28,167 nt of DNA, taken from a bacterium (GTDB lineage: Bacteria; UBA9089; JASEGY01). Shown here piece after piece: positions 14,394 through 22,717 of this stretch. The notes below the pieces were generated by a model. It worked only from the letters and a program-made list of their open reading frames with translations, did not search any database and was not told where the DNA came from. Location of the stretch: contig JASEGY010000006.1 in NCBI GenBank assembly GCA_030019105.1, forward strand, positions 1 through 28,167, read 5' to 3'. Positions within the stretch are counted from its first letter, which is position 1. Each line of letters begins with the position of its first letter. The position numbers were made by a program, and so were the translations under genes.

Positions 14394-16397
14394 ATGGAAA
14401 CATTCCCACAAAACCTACAAAAGAAAAAGGATGACAATATAAGTAAGACCATAAAATCTCTGGGTTTCTGGCTCTTAGTCTTTCTTATCATCTTTACCCT
14501 TTTTCAGAATCTTCAGGTGCCCAAGGTAGAGATAGAGGAAATACCCTACAGTAATTTTTTACTTCTGGTTAGATTAGGTCAAATAGATGCTCTGAGGATT
14601 GTTGAGAAGGATATTCTAGGGGAGAGGAAGGTTAAAAAGGGGGATAAAGTGGTCAAAATCCCTTTCAAGACATTTATACCTTATGAGGATCCTAATCTGA
14701 TTCCTCTTTTAGAGGAAAAAGGAGTTGACTTTTACGGAAGAAAACCGGTTGAACCCGAATGGTGGATGAACTTAATCTATTCCATCTTTCCGATACTTGT
14801 TCTTTTTGGTCTTTTTTGGTTTTTTCTTTACCGGCAGGTGCGGGGACCGGGTGGTCGGGTCCTTTCTTTTGGCAAAAGCCGGGCCAAACAGTTGTCAGGG
14901 GAACACACCAAGTTTACTTTTGCTGATGTGGCCGGGGTCGAAGAAGCCAAGGCGGAATTGAAGGAGGTAATTGAATTTCTGAAGGATCCTAAAAGGTTTC
15001 AGAAATTAGGGGCCAAGATACCCAAAGGGGTTTTATTGGTGGGGCCGCCGGGAACGGGTAAGACCTTGTTAGCCAAAGCAGTAGCCGGTGAGGCTGATGT
15101 GCCGTTCTTTTCCATTAGTGGTTCTGACTTTGTGGAGATGTTTGTCGGAGTAGGCGCTTCCAGAGTAAGAGACCTCTTCGAGCAAGGGAAGAAGAGCGCT
15201 CCCTGTATTATTTTTATAGATGAGATTGATGCCGTCGGCCGCATGCGAGGGGCAGGCATGGGAGGAGGACATGACGAAAGGGAACAGACCTTAAATCAAC
15301 TCCTGGTAGAGATGGACGGGTTTAATGCCAATGAAGGGGTTATTCTCATCGCCGCTTCTAACAGGCCAGATGTCCTTGACGCGGCCTTGCTCAGGCCAGG
15401 ACGATTTGACCGGCATATTGTCGTTGATGCCCCGGATTTGATTGGCCGGGAAGGTATCCTGAAGGTTCATTTTAAAGATAAAACAGTAGACAAAAAATTA
15501 GATATAAATCTTATTGCCCGGCGAACGCCGGGGCTGGTTGGCTCTGATCTGGCCAATGTGGTTAATGAAGCGGCCTTGCTTGCGGCCAGACGGAATAAAG
15601 ATGAGATTACTCTAAAAGAAGTGGAAGCGGCCATTGAGCGAGTAATTGCCGGCCCTGAACGAAAGAGCAGGCTGCTTAACGACCGGGAAAAGAAGATGAT
15701 CGCTTACCATGAGGTAGGACATGCCCTGGTAGCTAAATTGATCCCGGCCACTGATCCGGTGCATAAGATATCCATTCTGCCCAGAGGAAGGGCATTAGGT
15801 TATACCCTTCAACTTCCGACAGAGGATAAATACTTGACCACTAAGACAGAGATACTGAATAACATGGCTGTTCTGCTTGGCGGCCGGGTGGCGGAAGACC
15901 TGATCTTTGGTGAAATGAGTACCGGGGCTCAAAACGATCTGGAGCGGGCCACTGAGTTGGCGCATAAGATGGTTTGTGAATACGGAATGAGTGAGGCCCT
16001 GGGTCCCCTTACTTTTGGACGTAAGGACCATGAGGTCTTTCTGGGCCGGGATTTTATGAAGGAGAAGAATTACAGTGAAGAGGTCGCCTCTGCTATTGAC
16101 CGGGAAGTAAGAAATATAATTGAAACAAGCTATGAACGAGCGAGGTCAAAACTGAGTAAAAATAAAGACAAATTAGATAAATTAGCTGTTGTTTTGATAG
16201 AAAGGGAGATACTGGAGGCTGATGAGGTGGACCTTGTCCTGGCCGGCACGCAGTTGCCTCCCAGAGAAATAGAGGAAGAAGAAGTGGTTGAGGAAGAAAG
16301 AAAAGAAAAGAAGAAGAAAGAAGAAATAGCCGCAGAGGAAGAAGGAATTGATGAAGGGATAATCGTGGAGCCGGTTCAAGTGGGACAGGTTGCATAA
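14394..16397 (+). CDS. ftsH: ATP-dependent zinc metalloprotease FtsH
   Basis: FtsH is a membrane-anchored hexameric AAA+ protease for membrane and regulatory proteins. From ATG 14394 it has 667 residues. Two membrane helices flank a periplasmic region (about 20-40 and 125-150). The Walker A box GPPGTGKT is at 217-224, Walker B IIFIDEID with D276-E277, and the second region of homology [18 protein letters not shown] follows. The zinc site is H439-E-V-G-H443, HEVGH rather than the usual HEAGH. The C-terminus is rich in Glu and Lys. An upstream in-frame ATG at 14301 lies in the fold-back element and would add repeat-encoded residues, so it is rejected. GGAG at 14380-14383 is the likely ribosome site. 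Confidence 0.97.
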   Translation: METFPQNLQKKKDDNISKTIKSLGFWLLVFLIIFTLFQNLQVPKVEIEEIPYSNFLLLVRLGQIDALRIVEKDILGERKVKKGDKVVKIPFKTFIPYEDPNLIPLLEEKGVDFYGRKPVEPEWWMNLIYSIFPILVLFGLFWFFLYRQVRGPGGRVLSFGKSRAKQLSGEHTKFTFADVAGVEEAKAELKEVIEFLKDPKRFQKLGAKIPKGVLLVGPPGTGKTLLAKAVAGEADVPFFSISGSDFVEMFVGVGASRVRDLFEQGKKSAPCIIFIDEIDAVGRMRGAGMGGGHDEREQTLNQLLVEMDGFNANEGVILIAASNRPDVLDAALLRPGRFDRHIVVDAPDLIGREGILKVHFKDKTVDKKLDINLIARRTPGLVGSDLANVVNEAALLAARRNKDEITLKEVEAAIERVIAGPERKSRLLNDREKKMIAYHEVGHALVAKLIPATDPVHKISILPRGRALGYTLQLPTEDKYLTTKTEILNNMAVLLGGRVAEDLIFGEMSTGAQNDLERATELAHKMVCEYGMSEALGPLTFGRKDHEVFLGRDFMKEKNYSEEVASAIDREVRNIIETSYERARSKLSKNKDKLDKLAVVLIEREILEADEVDLVLAGTQLPPREIEEEEVVEEERKEKKKKEEIAAEEEGIDEGIIVEPVQVGQVA

Positions 16398-16738
16398 AAG
16401 TAAAGGTAAGCGTTCAGTAACTACTCAGGTTGTCAGGTTCACGGTTCAAAGGTTCACGGTTCAAAGGTTCACGGTTCAAAGGTTCACGGTTCAAAGGTTG
16501 ACGGTTCAAAGGTTCACGGTTTAAAGGTTCACGGTTCAAAGGTTCACGGTTCAAAGGTTCACGGTTGGTCGCCTTGCGCTTTTCGTATGGTACACTTTCG
16601 GAGTCAATTCGCGTGCAGTTGCCAGGGTCTCAATATCTTCAAGCCATTCAATCTTCATCGCTTCCTAACCTTGAACCCTTGAACCCTTGAACCTTGAACC
16701 TTGAACCTTGAACCGGGAACCTGGAACCCTGCTGAAAC
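16398..16738. repeat. Fold-back-like repeat array after ftsH
   Basis: Begins GTAAGCGTTCA then GTAACTACTCAGGTTGTCAGG (16417-16437), the same terminus as other elements. A 15-bp unit GGTTCACGGTTCAAA is repeated almost nine times (16435-16566). The complementary CCTTGAAC run lies at 16669-16720. Between them, on the minus strand, a short frame MKIEWLEDIETLATAREL (within about 16566-16662) looks like a gene scrap. No right terminus or target duplication is seen. Confidence 0.8.
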
Positions 16739-16892
16739 TATAGCTCTTAAGATAAATATTTTGGGGTAAGCGAATTCAAGATAGGCTATGTAGCTTTCGG
16801 AGTTAATCCTTTAGGATTTCATTAGTTATGAAAGGCTAAAGCCTGAACTCCAAAGGATAGCCCACCCCAAAATCTTTTTCTTAACCACTATA
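16739..16892 (+). mobile_element. 154-bp TA-flanked MITE-like repeat, copy B
   Basis: Full-length copy with terminal TATAGCTCTTAAGATAAATA and TCTTAACCACTATA. The interior contains CTTTAGGATTTCATTAG and TATGAAAGGCTAAAGCCTG, which form a central hairpin. It lies upstream of the sugar epimerase gene. Confidence 0.93.
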
Positions 16893-16937
16893 CCCAGGAA
16901 CTTCCGCCGAACTGTACTACGAGAAAGGAGTGTACGA

Positions 16938-17393
16938 ATGATTGAAGGAGCTAAGATAAAAAAACTTAAGGTTATTCCTGATGAACGGGGCCGATTGATG
17001 GAAATCATTCGCTCGGATGATGATCTTTTTATCCGCTTTGGGCAGGTCTATTTAACGAGCATCTATCCCGGTGTAGTTAAGGCCTGGCACTATCACAAGA
17101 AGCAAACTGATAATCTCACGGTGATCTCCGGCATGGCCAAACTTGTTCTTTACGATGCGCGTAAAGATTCCTCCACATACAATCAAGTACAGGAATTTTT
17201 TATGGGAAGGCATAATCCTCTTCTTGTTCAGATACCGAACATGGTCTATCATGGATTCAAGGGGATTGGAGTAGAGGAGACCCTTATTCTGAATTGCCCG
17301 ACTGAGGTTTATCACTACGACCATCCGGATGAATATCGGGTTGATCCTCATCAGAATGACATCCCCTACGATTGGGCACGTAAGGACGGGTGA
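16938..17393 (+). CDS. dTDP-4-dehydrorhamnose 3,5-epimerase family protein
   Basis: This 151-residue cupin-fold protein belongs to the dTDP-sugar isomerase (RmlC-like) family. VIPDERGRLMEIIRSDD (about 13-29) and the histidine region YPGVVKAWHYHKKQTDNLTV (about 48-67) are family features, followed by ISGMAKLVLYDAR and a HGFKGIG stretch. It is shorter than canonical RmlC (about 180), and members of this short class act on diverse nucleotide sugars, so a rhamnose role is not assured. AAAGGAG precedes ATG. wecB follows after 9 nt, which points to one operon in nucleotide-sugar synthesis. Confidence 0.87.
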   Translation: MIEGAKIKKLKVIPDERGRLMEIIRSDDDLFIRFGQVYLTSIYPGVVKAWHYHKKQTDNLTVISGMAKLVLYDARKDSSTYNQVQEFFMGRHNPLLVQIPNMVYHGFKGIGVEETLILNCPTEVYHYDHPDEYRVDPHQNDIPYDWARKDG

Positions 17394-17402
17394 AGGTATG
17401 GA

Positions 17403-18503
17403 ATGCGACGAGTATTGGTTGTCTTTGGAACCAGGCCGGAGGCCATTAAGCTGGCCCCGGTAATAAAAGAGTTCGGGAAATATCCGGAAAGGTTTCAGTG
17501 CATTACGTGTGTGACTGCCCAGCATCGCCAGATGCTGGATCAAGTCCTGAACCTCTTTGAGATAGAACCCGATCATGATCTTAATATTATGCAGAAAAAC
17601 CAGACTCCTAAGGAAGCGCTGGTTAATGCGTTAAACGGGCTTGAAGATGTCTATGCCGGAGAGAAATCTGAGATAGTTCTTGTCCAGGGTGATACAACCA
17701 CCACCCTGGCCGCCAGTCTGGCCGCCTTTTATCAGCGAATAAAAATCGGTCATATTGAGGCCGGCTTGCGGACGGGGGATAAATATAATCCCTTTCCGGA
17801 GGAGATTAACCGGAGGCTGACCAGCCACCTGGCTGATTTCCATTTTGTCCCTACTGTCAGGGCAAGAGATAACTTGTTGAAAGAGGGGATAAAGGAGAAA
17901 AAAATATTCCTGACCGGCAACACGGTCATTGATGCCCTGCTTGAGGTGGCCGGAAGGGATTATGAATTTAAAGATACCAGGCTCAGGGAACTCAAGGGCA
18001 AGGTTATTTTGGTTACGGCCCATCGGAGGGAGAGTTTCGGTCAACCATTAGAGAACTTATGCCTGGCCTTAAAGGAGATTGCCCAAAAGACAGAAGCGGT
18101 TGAGATTGTTTATCCTGTCCATCTGAATCCCAGAGTGCAACAAACGGTCTATCCACTATTGGATGGTGTGCCTAATATTCATTTATTGGAACCGCTTGAT
18201 TATGAGCCATTTGTCCATTTAATGAAAAAATCCTGGCTCATCTTGACCGATTCCGGAGGCATCCAGGAAGAAGCCCCCTCCCTGGGGAAACCTGTGCTGG
18301 TAACCAGAAAGGTAACTGAAAGACCGGAGGCTGTAGAGGCCGGGACAGCCAAGGTAATTGGGACAGACAAAGAGACGATAATTGAGAATATTCACTTGCT
18401 GCTGCAAGATGAGAGCGTTTACCGGCGAATGAGCCGGGCGATTAACCCTTACGGAGATGGCCGGGCAGCCGAAAGGATCGTAAGACAGCTTGAAAGTGCT
18501 TAA
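17403..18503 (+). CDS. wecB: UDP-GlcNAc 2-epimerase (non-hydrolysing)
   Basis: WecB interconverts UDP-GlcNAc and UDP-ManNAc in the cytoplasm, feeding surface-glycan synthesis. The 366 residues begin [18 protein letters not shown], the family N-terminal motif. [15 protein letters not shown] (about 98-112), [20 protein letters not shown] (about 119-138), LVTAHRRES and [20 protein letters not shown] match the two Rossmann domains and active site. Its C-terminal codons recur in duplicate at 19253-19315. The MITE-like copy C begins three bases after its stop codon. Confidence 0.96.
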   Translation: MRRVLVVFGTRPEAIKLAPVIKEFGKYPERFQCITCVTAQHRQMLDQVLNLFEIEPDHDLNIMQKNQTPKEALVNALNGLEDVYAGEKSEIVLVQGDTTTTLAASLAAFYQRIKIGHIEAGLRTGDKYNPFPEEINRRLTSHLADFHFVPTVRARDNLLKEGIKEKKIFLTGNTVIDALLEVAGRDYEFKDTRLRELKGKVILVTAHRRESFGQPLENLCLALKEIAQKTEAVEIVYPVHLNPRVQQTVYPLLDGVPNIHLLEPLDYEPFVHLMKKSWLILTDSGGIQEEAPSLGKPVLVTRKVTERPEAVEAGTAKVIGTDKETIIENIHLLLQDESVYRRMSRAINPYGDGRAAERIVRQLESA

Positions 18504-18505
18504 TA

Positions 18506-18659
18506 TATAGCTTTTAAGATAATGTTTTTGGGGTAAGCGAACTCAAGACAGGCTGTTCAACTTTTGGAGTTAATCCTTTAGGATTTCATTAGTTATGAAA
18601 GGCTAAAGCCTAAACTCCAATGGATAGCCAACCCCAAAATCTTTTTCTTAAGCACTATA
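18506..18659 (+). mobile_element. 154-bp TA-flanked MITE-like repeat, copy C
   Basis: Full length and nearly identical to copy D at 22514 (both have TATAGCTTTTAAGATAATG and GAACTCAAGACAGGCTGTTC), so these two derive from a recent common source. It separates wecB from the BrnTA pair, and its right end provides in-frame codons upstream of the toxin. Confidence 0.93.
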
Positions 18660-18679
18660 GGAAAGGGATAAATTCTCCT

Positions 18680-18970
18680 GTGCAAATTCGCGGGGTTATC
18701 TGGCTGCCGGACATTTCAGAAAAAATAAGCGTCAAACATGGTTTGAGTGAGACTGAAGTAGAGGAAGTTTTTATGTCCGGCCCACACATTCGTTTCGCCG
18801 AAGGAGGAGATGTGGAAGGAGAGGACGTTTATTTTGCTTATGGACAAACCATGGCCGGTCAATACCTTTTCGTCGTTTTCATTTACAAGAAAAGCCGTGA
18901 AGCATTGATTCTTTCTGCACGGAAGATGACTCGAAAGGAGCGCCGATATTATGCAAAAACCCGAAACTAA
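18680..18970 (+). CDS. BrnT-like toxin
   Basis: The family-typical protein starts at GTG 18680, VQIRGVIWLPDISEKI, giving 96 residues. An ATG at 18620 is in frame but its first codons lie in the MITE-like copy C. KHGLSETEVEEVFMSGPHIR, then GEDVYFAYGQTMAGQYLFVV and ALILSARKMTRKERRYY follow the BrnT toxin pattern, a RelE-fold RNase. The antitoxin gene overlaps its end by 20 nt. If the ATG is used, the toxin has a transposon-derived N-terminal extension of 20 residues. Confidence 0.85.
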   Translation: MQIRGVIWLPDISEKISVKHGLSETEVEEVFMSGPHIRFAEGGDVEGEDVYFAYGQTMAGQYLFVVFIYKKSREALILSARKMTRKERRYYAKTRN

Positions 18971-19232
18971 AAGACCCGCAAGTATCCCATCTTTTGACTC
19001 AATCAAGGAGGCATCAGAATTTTGGGATACTCACGATTCGGCAGACTACTGGAATTTAAGTCGGCCGGTAGAAGATGTTGACATTTGTCTTGAGCGGCGG
19101 GTACATTTGGTGCCTGTTGAATCTCACCTTCTATCCAGGATTCAGGAATATGCCCGACATGAGGGCCTAACGCCGGAAACGCTGATCAATATATGGTTAA
19201 CTGAAAAGACACTCTCTAAGGCTGTAGCATGA
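18951..19232 (+). CDS. BrnA/CopG-like antitoxin
   Basis: This 93-residue protein pairs with the preceding toxin. PSFDSIKEASEFWDTHDSAD (about 13-32) is the family N-terminal motif. The C-terminal part (VDICLERRVHLVPVESHLLS, then YARHEGLTPETLINIWL) looks like a ribbon-helix-helix DNA-binding domain. The start overlaps the toxin gene, so translation is likely coupled, and the pair is probably autoregulated. Its stop overlaps the ATG of the duplicated wecB fragment. Confidence 0.85.
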   Translation: MQKPETKRPASIPSFDSIKEASEFWDTHDSADYWNLSRPVEDVDICLERRVHLVPVESHLLSRIQEYARHEGLTPETLINIWLTEKTLSKAVA

Positions 19233-19252
19233 AACGACTTACCAGGCCAGAT

Positions 19253-19315
19253 GACCCTTACGGAGATGGCCGGGCAGCCGAAAGGATTGTGAAGAGGCTA
19301 AAGGTCAATGTTTAA
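19253..19315 (+). pseudogene. Duplicated wecB 3'-terminal fragment
   Basis: [20 protein letters not shown] ends in TAA and repeats the wecB tail ([19 protein letters not shown]). The first 37 or so nucleotides are almost identical to 18446-18482. A 28-codon ORF from 19229 could express it, overlapping the dehydratase start. It suggests that copy C and the BrnTA cassette came to lie between two copies of a wecB end. Confidence 0.85.
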
Positions 19316-21164
19316 GAATGGAAGTCCGATATTTCTTTTAATCACTGATATTGCTCTAATCAGTCTTGCCCTTATGCTGGCCTTTCTGATCCAATCTGAG
19401 TGGCCGCCTAATATATACCTGCCATATACAAAAATCCTCCCCTTTGCCATCCTTATTCGCTTAATTACCTTTCGTTTTTTCGGTCTTTACAAAGGGATAT
19501 GGCGTTATACCGGCGTAAACGAATTTTTTTCGGTGTTTAAGGCTGTTTCTATTGGTTCAGGGATCATTATTGCGCTGGTGTTGGGTTTGGAAAGGAGGGT
19601 CGGTTATTTTGTTTCCGTCCTCACTATTGATTGGATGCTGAATATTGGTTTCATCAGCGCTTCTCGTTTTATGCCCAGGCTTATGGCTCAATTCAGGAAA
19701 AGCTCTTATATTCCCAGGGCCAGGGTGTTGATTATTGGGGCAGGCGATGCCGGCGAAATGGTCGCCAAGGAGATAATTAAACACCCGGAGTTGGCCTATA
19801 AGGTGATTGGCTTCATTGATGATGAGCCCAAGAAGTTAGGTAAACATATCCATAATTTTAAAGTCCTGGGAACCAGAAATGATATCGTTAATATTGCCCG
19901 AAGGGAGATTATTGATAAAGTTATCATTGCGATTCCTTCGGCCCCTGGTGCGGTTGTTCGGGATATAGTCGCTCACTGTGAAAAGATAAAAGTAAAATTT
20001 GACATTGTTCCCGGGGTTTATGAGATCATCACAGGAGATGTAAGTATTAACCAGATTAGAGAGGTTAAGCCGGAGGACTTATTGGGCCGGGAGACGGTTC
20101 ATCTTGATCTGGCCGGGATATCTCCTTACTTAGGAGGCAAACGGGTATTAGTTACCGGCGCCGGAGGCTCAATCGGAGGGGAGTTGTGCCGTCAGATAAC
20201 CAGAGTTAATCCCTCACAGTTGATCCTCCTCGATCACAATGAGAATGGGGTTTACTATGTGGGACGGGACCTGAGCAAAGAGAACCCTTCTTTAGCGACT
20301 ATTACCCTTATCGTCGATATCAAGGACAAAGGACGGATAGATCAGATATTTGCTGACTATAGGCCGGAGATTGTATTCCATGCAGCCGCGCATAAGCATG
20401 TTCCCCTCATGGAAATGAACCCTGTTGAGGCGGTCAAGAATAATGTTGCCGGAACCAGGAACCTGATGGAGTCGGCTGTTAGATATGGAACTGAGCGGTT
20501 TTTGCTGATCTCTACTGACAAGGCGGTTAATCCCACCAGTATTATGGGGGCGTCTAAGCGAATAGCTGAACTCCTGATGCAACTCTATGTCAAGGATAGC
20601 GCCACCAATTTCGCGGCGGTCAGGTTTGGAAATGTCCTGGGAAGCGAAGGGAGTGTCGTTCCCCTCTTCAAGAAGCAGATTGCCGAAAAGGGACCACTTA
20701 CGGTTACCCATCCTGATGCCACCCGGTATTTTATGACTATTCCGGAGGCGGTCAGCCTTATTATCCAGGCATTGAACCTGGGCGGAAGAGGAGAGGTCTT
20801 CCTCCTTGATATGGGACAGCCGATTAAGATAGTCGATCTGGCCAGGGACATGATTACCCTGTCCGGCTTTGAACCTGACCGGGAGATCAAGATCGAGTTT
20901 ACGGGTTTGCGGCCAGGTGAAAAGTTATTTGAGGAGCTGCTCACTGCTACTGAGGGAACGACCGCCACCAAACACCGGCAGATATTTAAAGCTACCCCGG
21001 ACATCTTTGACCGGGCACTTCTCAAGAGGGATATTAAGAAATTAACCGACCTGGCCGAGCAAGGGGATGCGGGAAAGACAATAGCCAAACTAAAAGAGAT
21101 TATGCCTAACTATCAGCCTAATAGAGAGAAAATCACCGCTGAAAGCCTGTCACTAACAACTTGA
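19308..21164 (+). CDS. Membrane nucleotide-sugar 4,6-dehydratase (CapD/PglF/WbpM type)
   Basis: This 618-residue inner-membrane enzyme probably converts UDP-GlcNAc (or a related sugar) to its 4-keto-6-deoxy form. About four membrane helices fill residues 1-120. A first Rossmann fold begins VLIIGAGDAGEMVAKE near 140 (CoA-binding-like domain). The catalytic short-chain dehydrogenase domain starts VLVTGAGGSIGGELCRQ near 280. LISTDKAVNPTSIMGASKR near 398-416 carries the methionine-for-tyrosine substitution typical of the membrane class. FTGLRPGEKLFEELL is conserved. ATG 19308 overlaps the end of the wecB fragment. The exact sugar is uncertain. Confidence 0.94.
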   Translation: MFKNGSPIFLLITDIALISLALMLAFLIQSEWPPNIYLPYTKILPFAILIRLITFRFFGLYKGIWRYTGVNEFFSVFKAVSIGSGIIIALVLGLERRVGYFVSVLTIDWMLNIGFISASRFMPRLMAQFRKSSYIPRARVLIIGAGDAGEMVAKEIIKHPELAYKVIGFIDDEPKKLGKHIHNFKVLGTRNDIVNIARREIIDKVIIAIPSAPGAVVRDIVAHCEKIKVKFDIVPGVYEIITGDVSINQIREVKPEDLLGRETVHLDLAGISPYLGGKRVLVTGAGGSIGGELCRQITRVNPSQLILLDHNENGVYYVGRDLSKENPSLATITLIVDIKDKGRIDQIFADYRPEIVFHAAAHKHVPLMEMNPVEAVKNNVAGTRNLMESAVRYGTERFLLISTDKAVNPTSIMGASKRIAELLMQLYVKDSATNFAAVRFGNVLGSEGSVVPLFKKQIAEKGPLTVTHPDATRYFMTIPEAVSLIIQALNLGGRGEVFLLDMGQPIKIVDLARDMITLSGFEPDREIKIEFTGLRPGEKLFEELLTATEGTTATKHRQIFKATPDIFDRALLKRDIKKLTDLAEQGDAGKTIAKLKEIMPNYQPNREKITAESLSLTT

Positions 21165-21178
21165 GGTCTATTTGCATA

Positions 21179-22501
21179 ATGTTTCCCAAATTACTAATAT
21201 TCATTTTAGTCCTTTTAGCAGGGATATTCGGCCATAGTTATTGGAGCAAGGCAGAGGTGTTGAGAGGGGAAGAGGCTTCTTTTCATAATCCGCAATCCGC
21301 AATCCGCAATCCGCAATCCGCAATCCGCAATCCGCAATCCAATAGGGCAGGCCTCTTGATAAGAGAAGAGGTCTCTTTTTATGATGGGGCATCAGAAGAA
21401 TATTACCACCGCTTAGACCAGGATGAGTTTGGGAAAAAACTTAATCTGCGGTGGCAGCTTTATTGGGATAGGCAGTGGGGAGAAAGATTCTCTATTAGTC
21501 TGGCCCCCTCTATTAAAGGAGGGGCATTACCGGATATAGAGATTTATAAAGGGTATCTTAAACTTAATTGGAAAACCCTGAGATTGGAGTTAGGCCGGGA
21601 TAACCTCTGGTGGGGCCCAGGCTATCATGGGGCTCTTATCCTCTCCACTAATGCCCCGCCTTTTGATCTGATTAAGCTGGATACATCCTACCGCTGGTTT
21701 TCTTTTTCTTTATTCCTGACTAAGCTGGAAGAAGATAGAAAGATACCTCACCCTTTTCTAACAGGATCGAGGTTGAAATTAGATTTGCCCTGGGGATTTA
21801 ATCTGGGGGGCAGCCGGGTGATTATGCTTGGCGGAGAAGGAAGACCAGGATTAAAATGGGCAGATGTCTGGACCATCCTCTCCGGGAAAAACGTGGAGGA
21901 CGCCCAGGATAGCGCTGAAACCAATCAATTGGCAGCCGTTGATATTGCCTGGCGGCATGAATTCAAAGGCCATAATTTCAGCCATCGGCCATCGCTTATT
22001 GAGATCTACGGTGAATTCGGTGGAGAAGACGAGGCCGGCAGCTTCCCGATCATAAGCGGTTATATCCTTGGTCTTGCTCTTGTTGGTAGCAAGACCGGCT
22101 TCAGGATAGAACAGGCCGGAACATGCCGGCAGGTTTCCTGGAGTGATTTTCTCCCTAACTGGTATGGACATCATGTTTATCAAACAGGCTATCGCTACCA
22201 GGGGCAAATAATCGGCCACCATATGGATGGGGCGGCGAAAGACCTCTTTATCGGCCTTGGCCGGCAACTAAAAGAAAACCTCTATGCCGGATTGGAACTA
22301 AGTGAGGAGCTGCACGAAGATGTAAATAGGCCTGATGAACGACAGAGAGAAATAATAACCTTTTTCTCTTATGACACCACCCGGGGGCAAAGACTCTCGG
22401 TAAGACATGTCTATACCGGAAGAACGAATGCCGGCCATACAAAGGGGAATCTGACCAAAGAGAATTTTATCCAGTTCAGAATAGACTATCCTGTTCCATG
22501 A
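21179..22501 (+). CDS. Wzi-like capsule assembly outer-membrane protein
   Basis: A 440-residue beta-barrel-type protein resembling Wzi, which anchors capsule to the outer membrane. The start at ATG 21179 gives a good signal peptide (MFPKLLIFILVLLAGIFGHSYWSKA). A TTG at 21161 is a weaker choice. LELGRDNLWWGPGYHGALIL and STNAPPFDLIKLDTSYRW are the family motifs. Residues 37-54 are encoded by a heptanucleotide repeat (NPQSAIR repeated), just after the predicted signal cleavage site, so expression may be phase variable. MITE-like copy D follows 12 nt after the stop. Confidence 0.88.
   Translation: MFPKLLIFILVLLAGIFGHSYWSKAEVLRGEEASFHNPQSAIRNPQSAIRNPQSNRAGLLIREEVSFYDGASEEYYHRLDQDEFGKKLNLRWQLYWDRQWGERFSISLAPSIKGGALPDIEIYKGYLKLNWKTLRLELGRDNLWWGPGYHGALILSTNAPPFDLIKLDTSYRWFSFSLFLTKLEEDRKIPHPFLTGSRLKLDLPWGFNLGGSRVIMLGGEGRPGLKWADVWTILSGKNVEDAQDSAETNQLAAVDIAWRHEFKGHNFSHRPSLIEIYGEFGGEDEAGSFPIISGYILGLALVGSKTGFRIEQAGTCRQVSWSDFLPNWYGHHVYQTGYRYQGQIIGHHMDGAAKDLFIGLGRQLKENLYAGLELSEELHEDVNRPDERQREIITFFSYDTTRGQRLSVRHVYTGRTNAGHTKGNLTKENFIQFRIDYPVP
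21287..21340 (+). repeat. Heptanucleotide repeat AATCCGC x7.7 inside wzi-like gene
   Basis: Seven exact AATCCGC units plus AATCC. Because 7 is not a multiple of 3, gain or loss of one unit shifts the frame. The same heptamer occurs near 27452-27470 in the lipoprotein gene. Confidence 0.95.
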
Positions 22502-22513
22502 CTAAGACTAATA

Positions 22514-22667
22514 TATAGCTTTTAAGATAATGTTTTTGGGGTAAGCGAACTCAAGACAGGCTGTTCAACTTTTGGAGTTAATCCTTTAGGATTTCATTAG
22601 TTATGAAAGGCTAAAGCCTAAACTCCAATTGATAGCTAACCCCAAAATCTTTTTCTTAAGCACTATA
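22514..22667 (+). mobile_element. 154-bp TA-flanked MITE-like repeat, copy D
   Basis: Nearly identical to copy C. Just outside the right end, TATAGCTTTTAA repeats the first 12 bases of the element, as if the start of a second tandem copy remains. Located after the wzi-like gene. Confidence 0.93.
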
Positions 22668-22717
22668 GCTTTTAACAGGTTAACCTGGCTTCTGGTTGGT
22701 AAATAAAGTAGGCTATT

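Noticed and set aside
16435..16566. Regular repeat array suggesting a CRISPR.
   Set aside because: The 15-bp unit repeats without spacers, so it is a tandem repeat.
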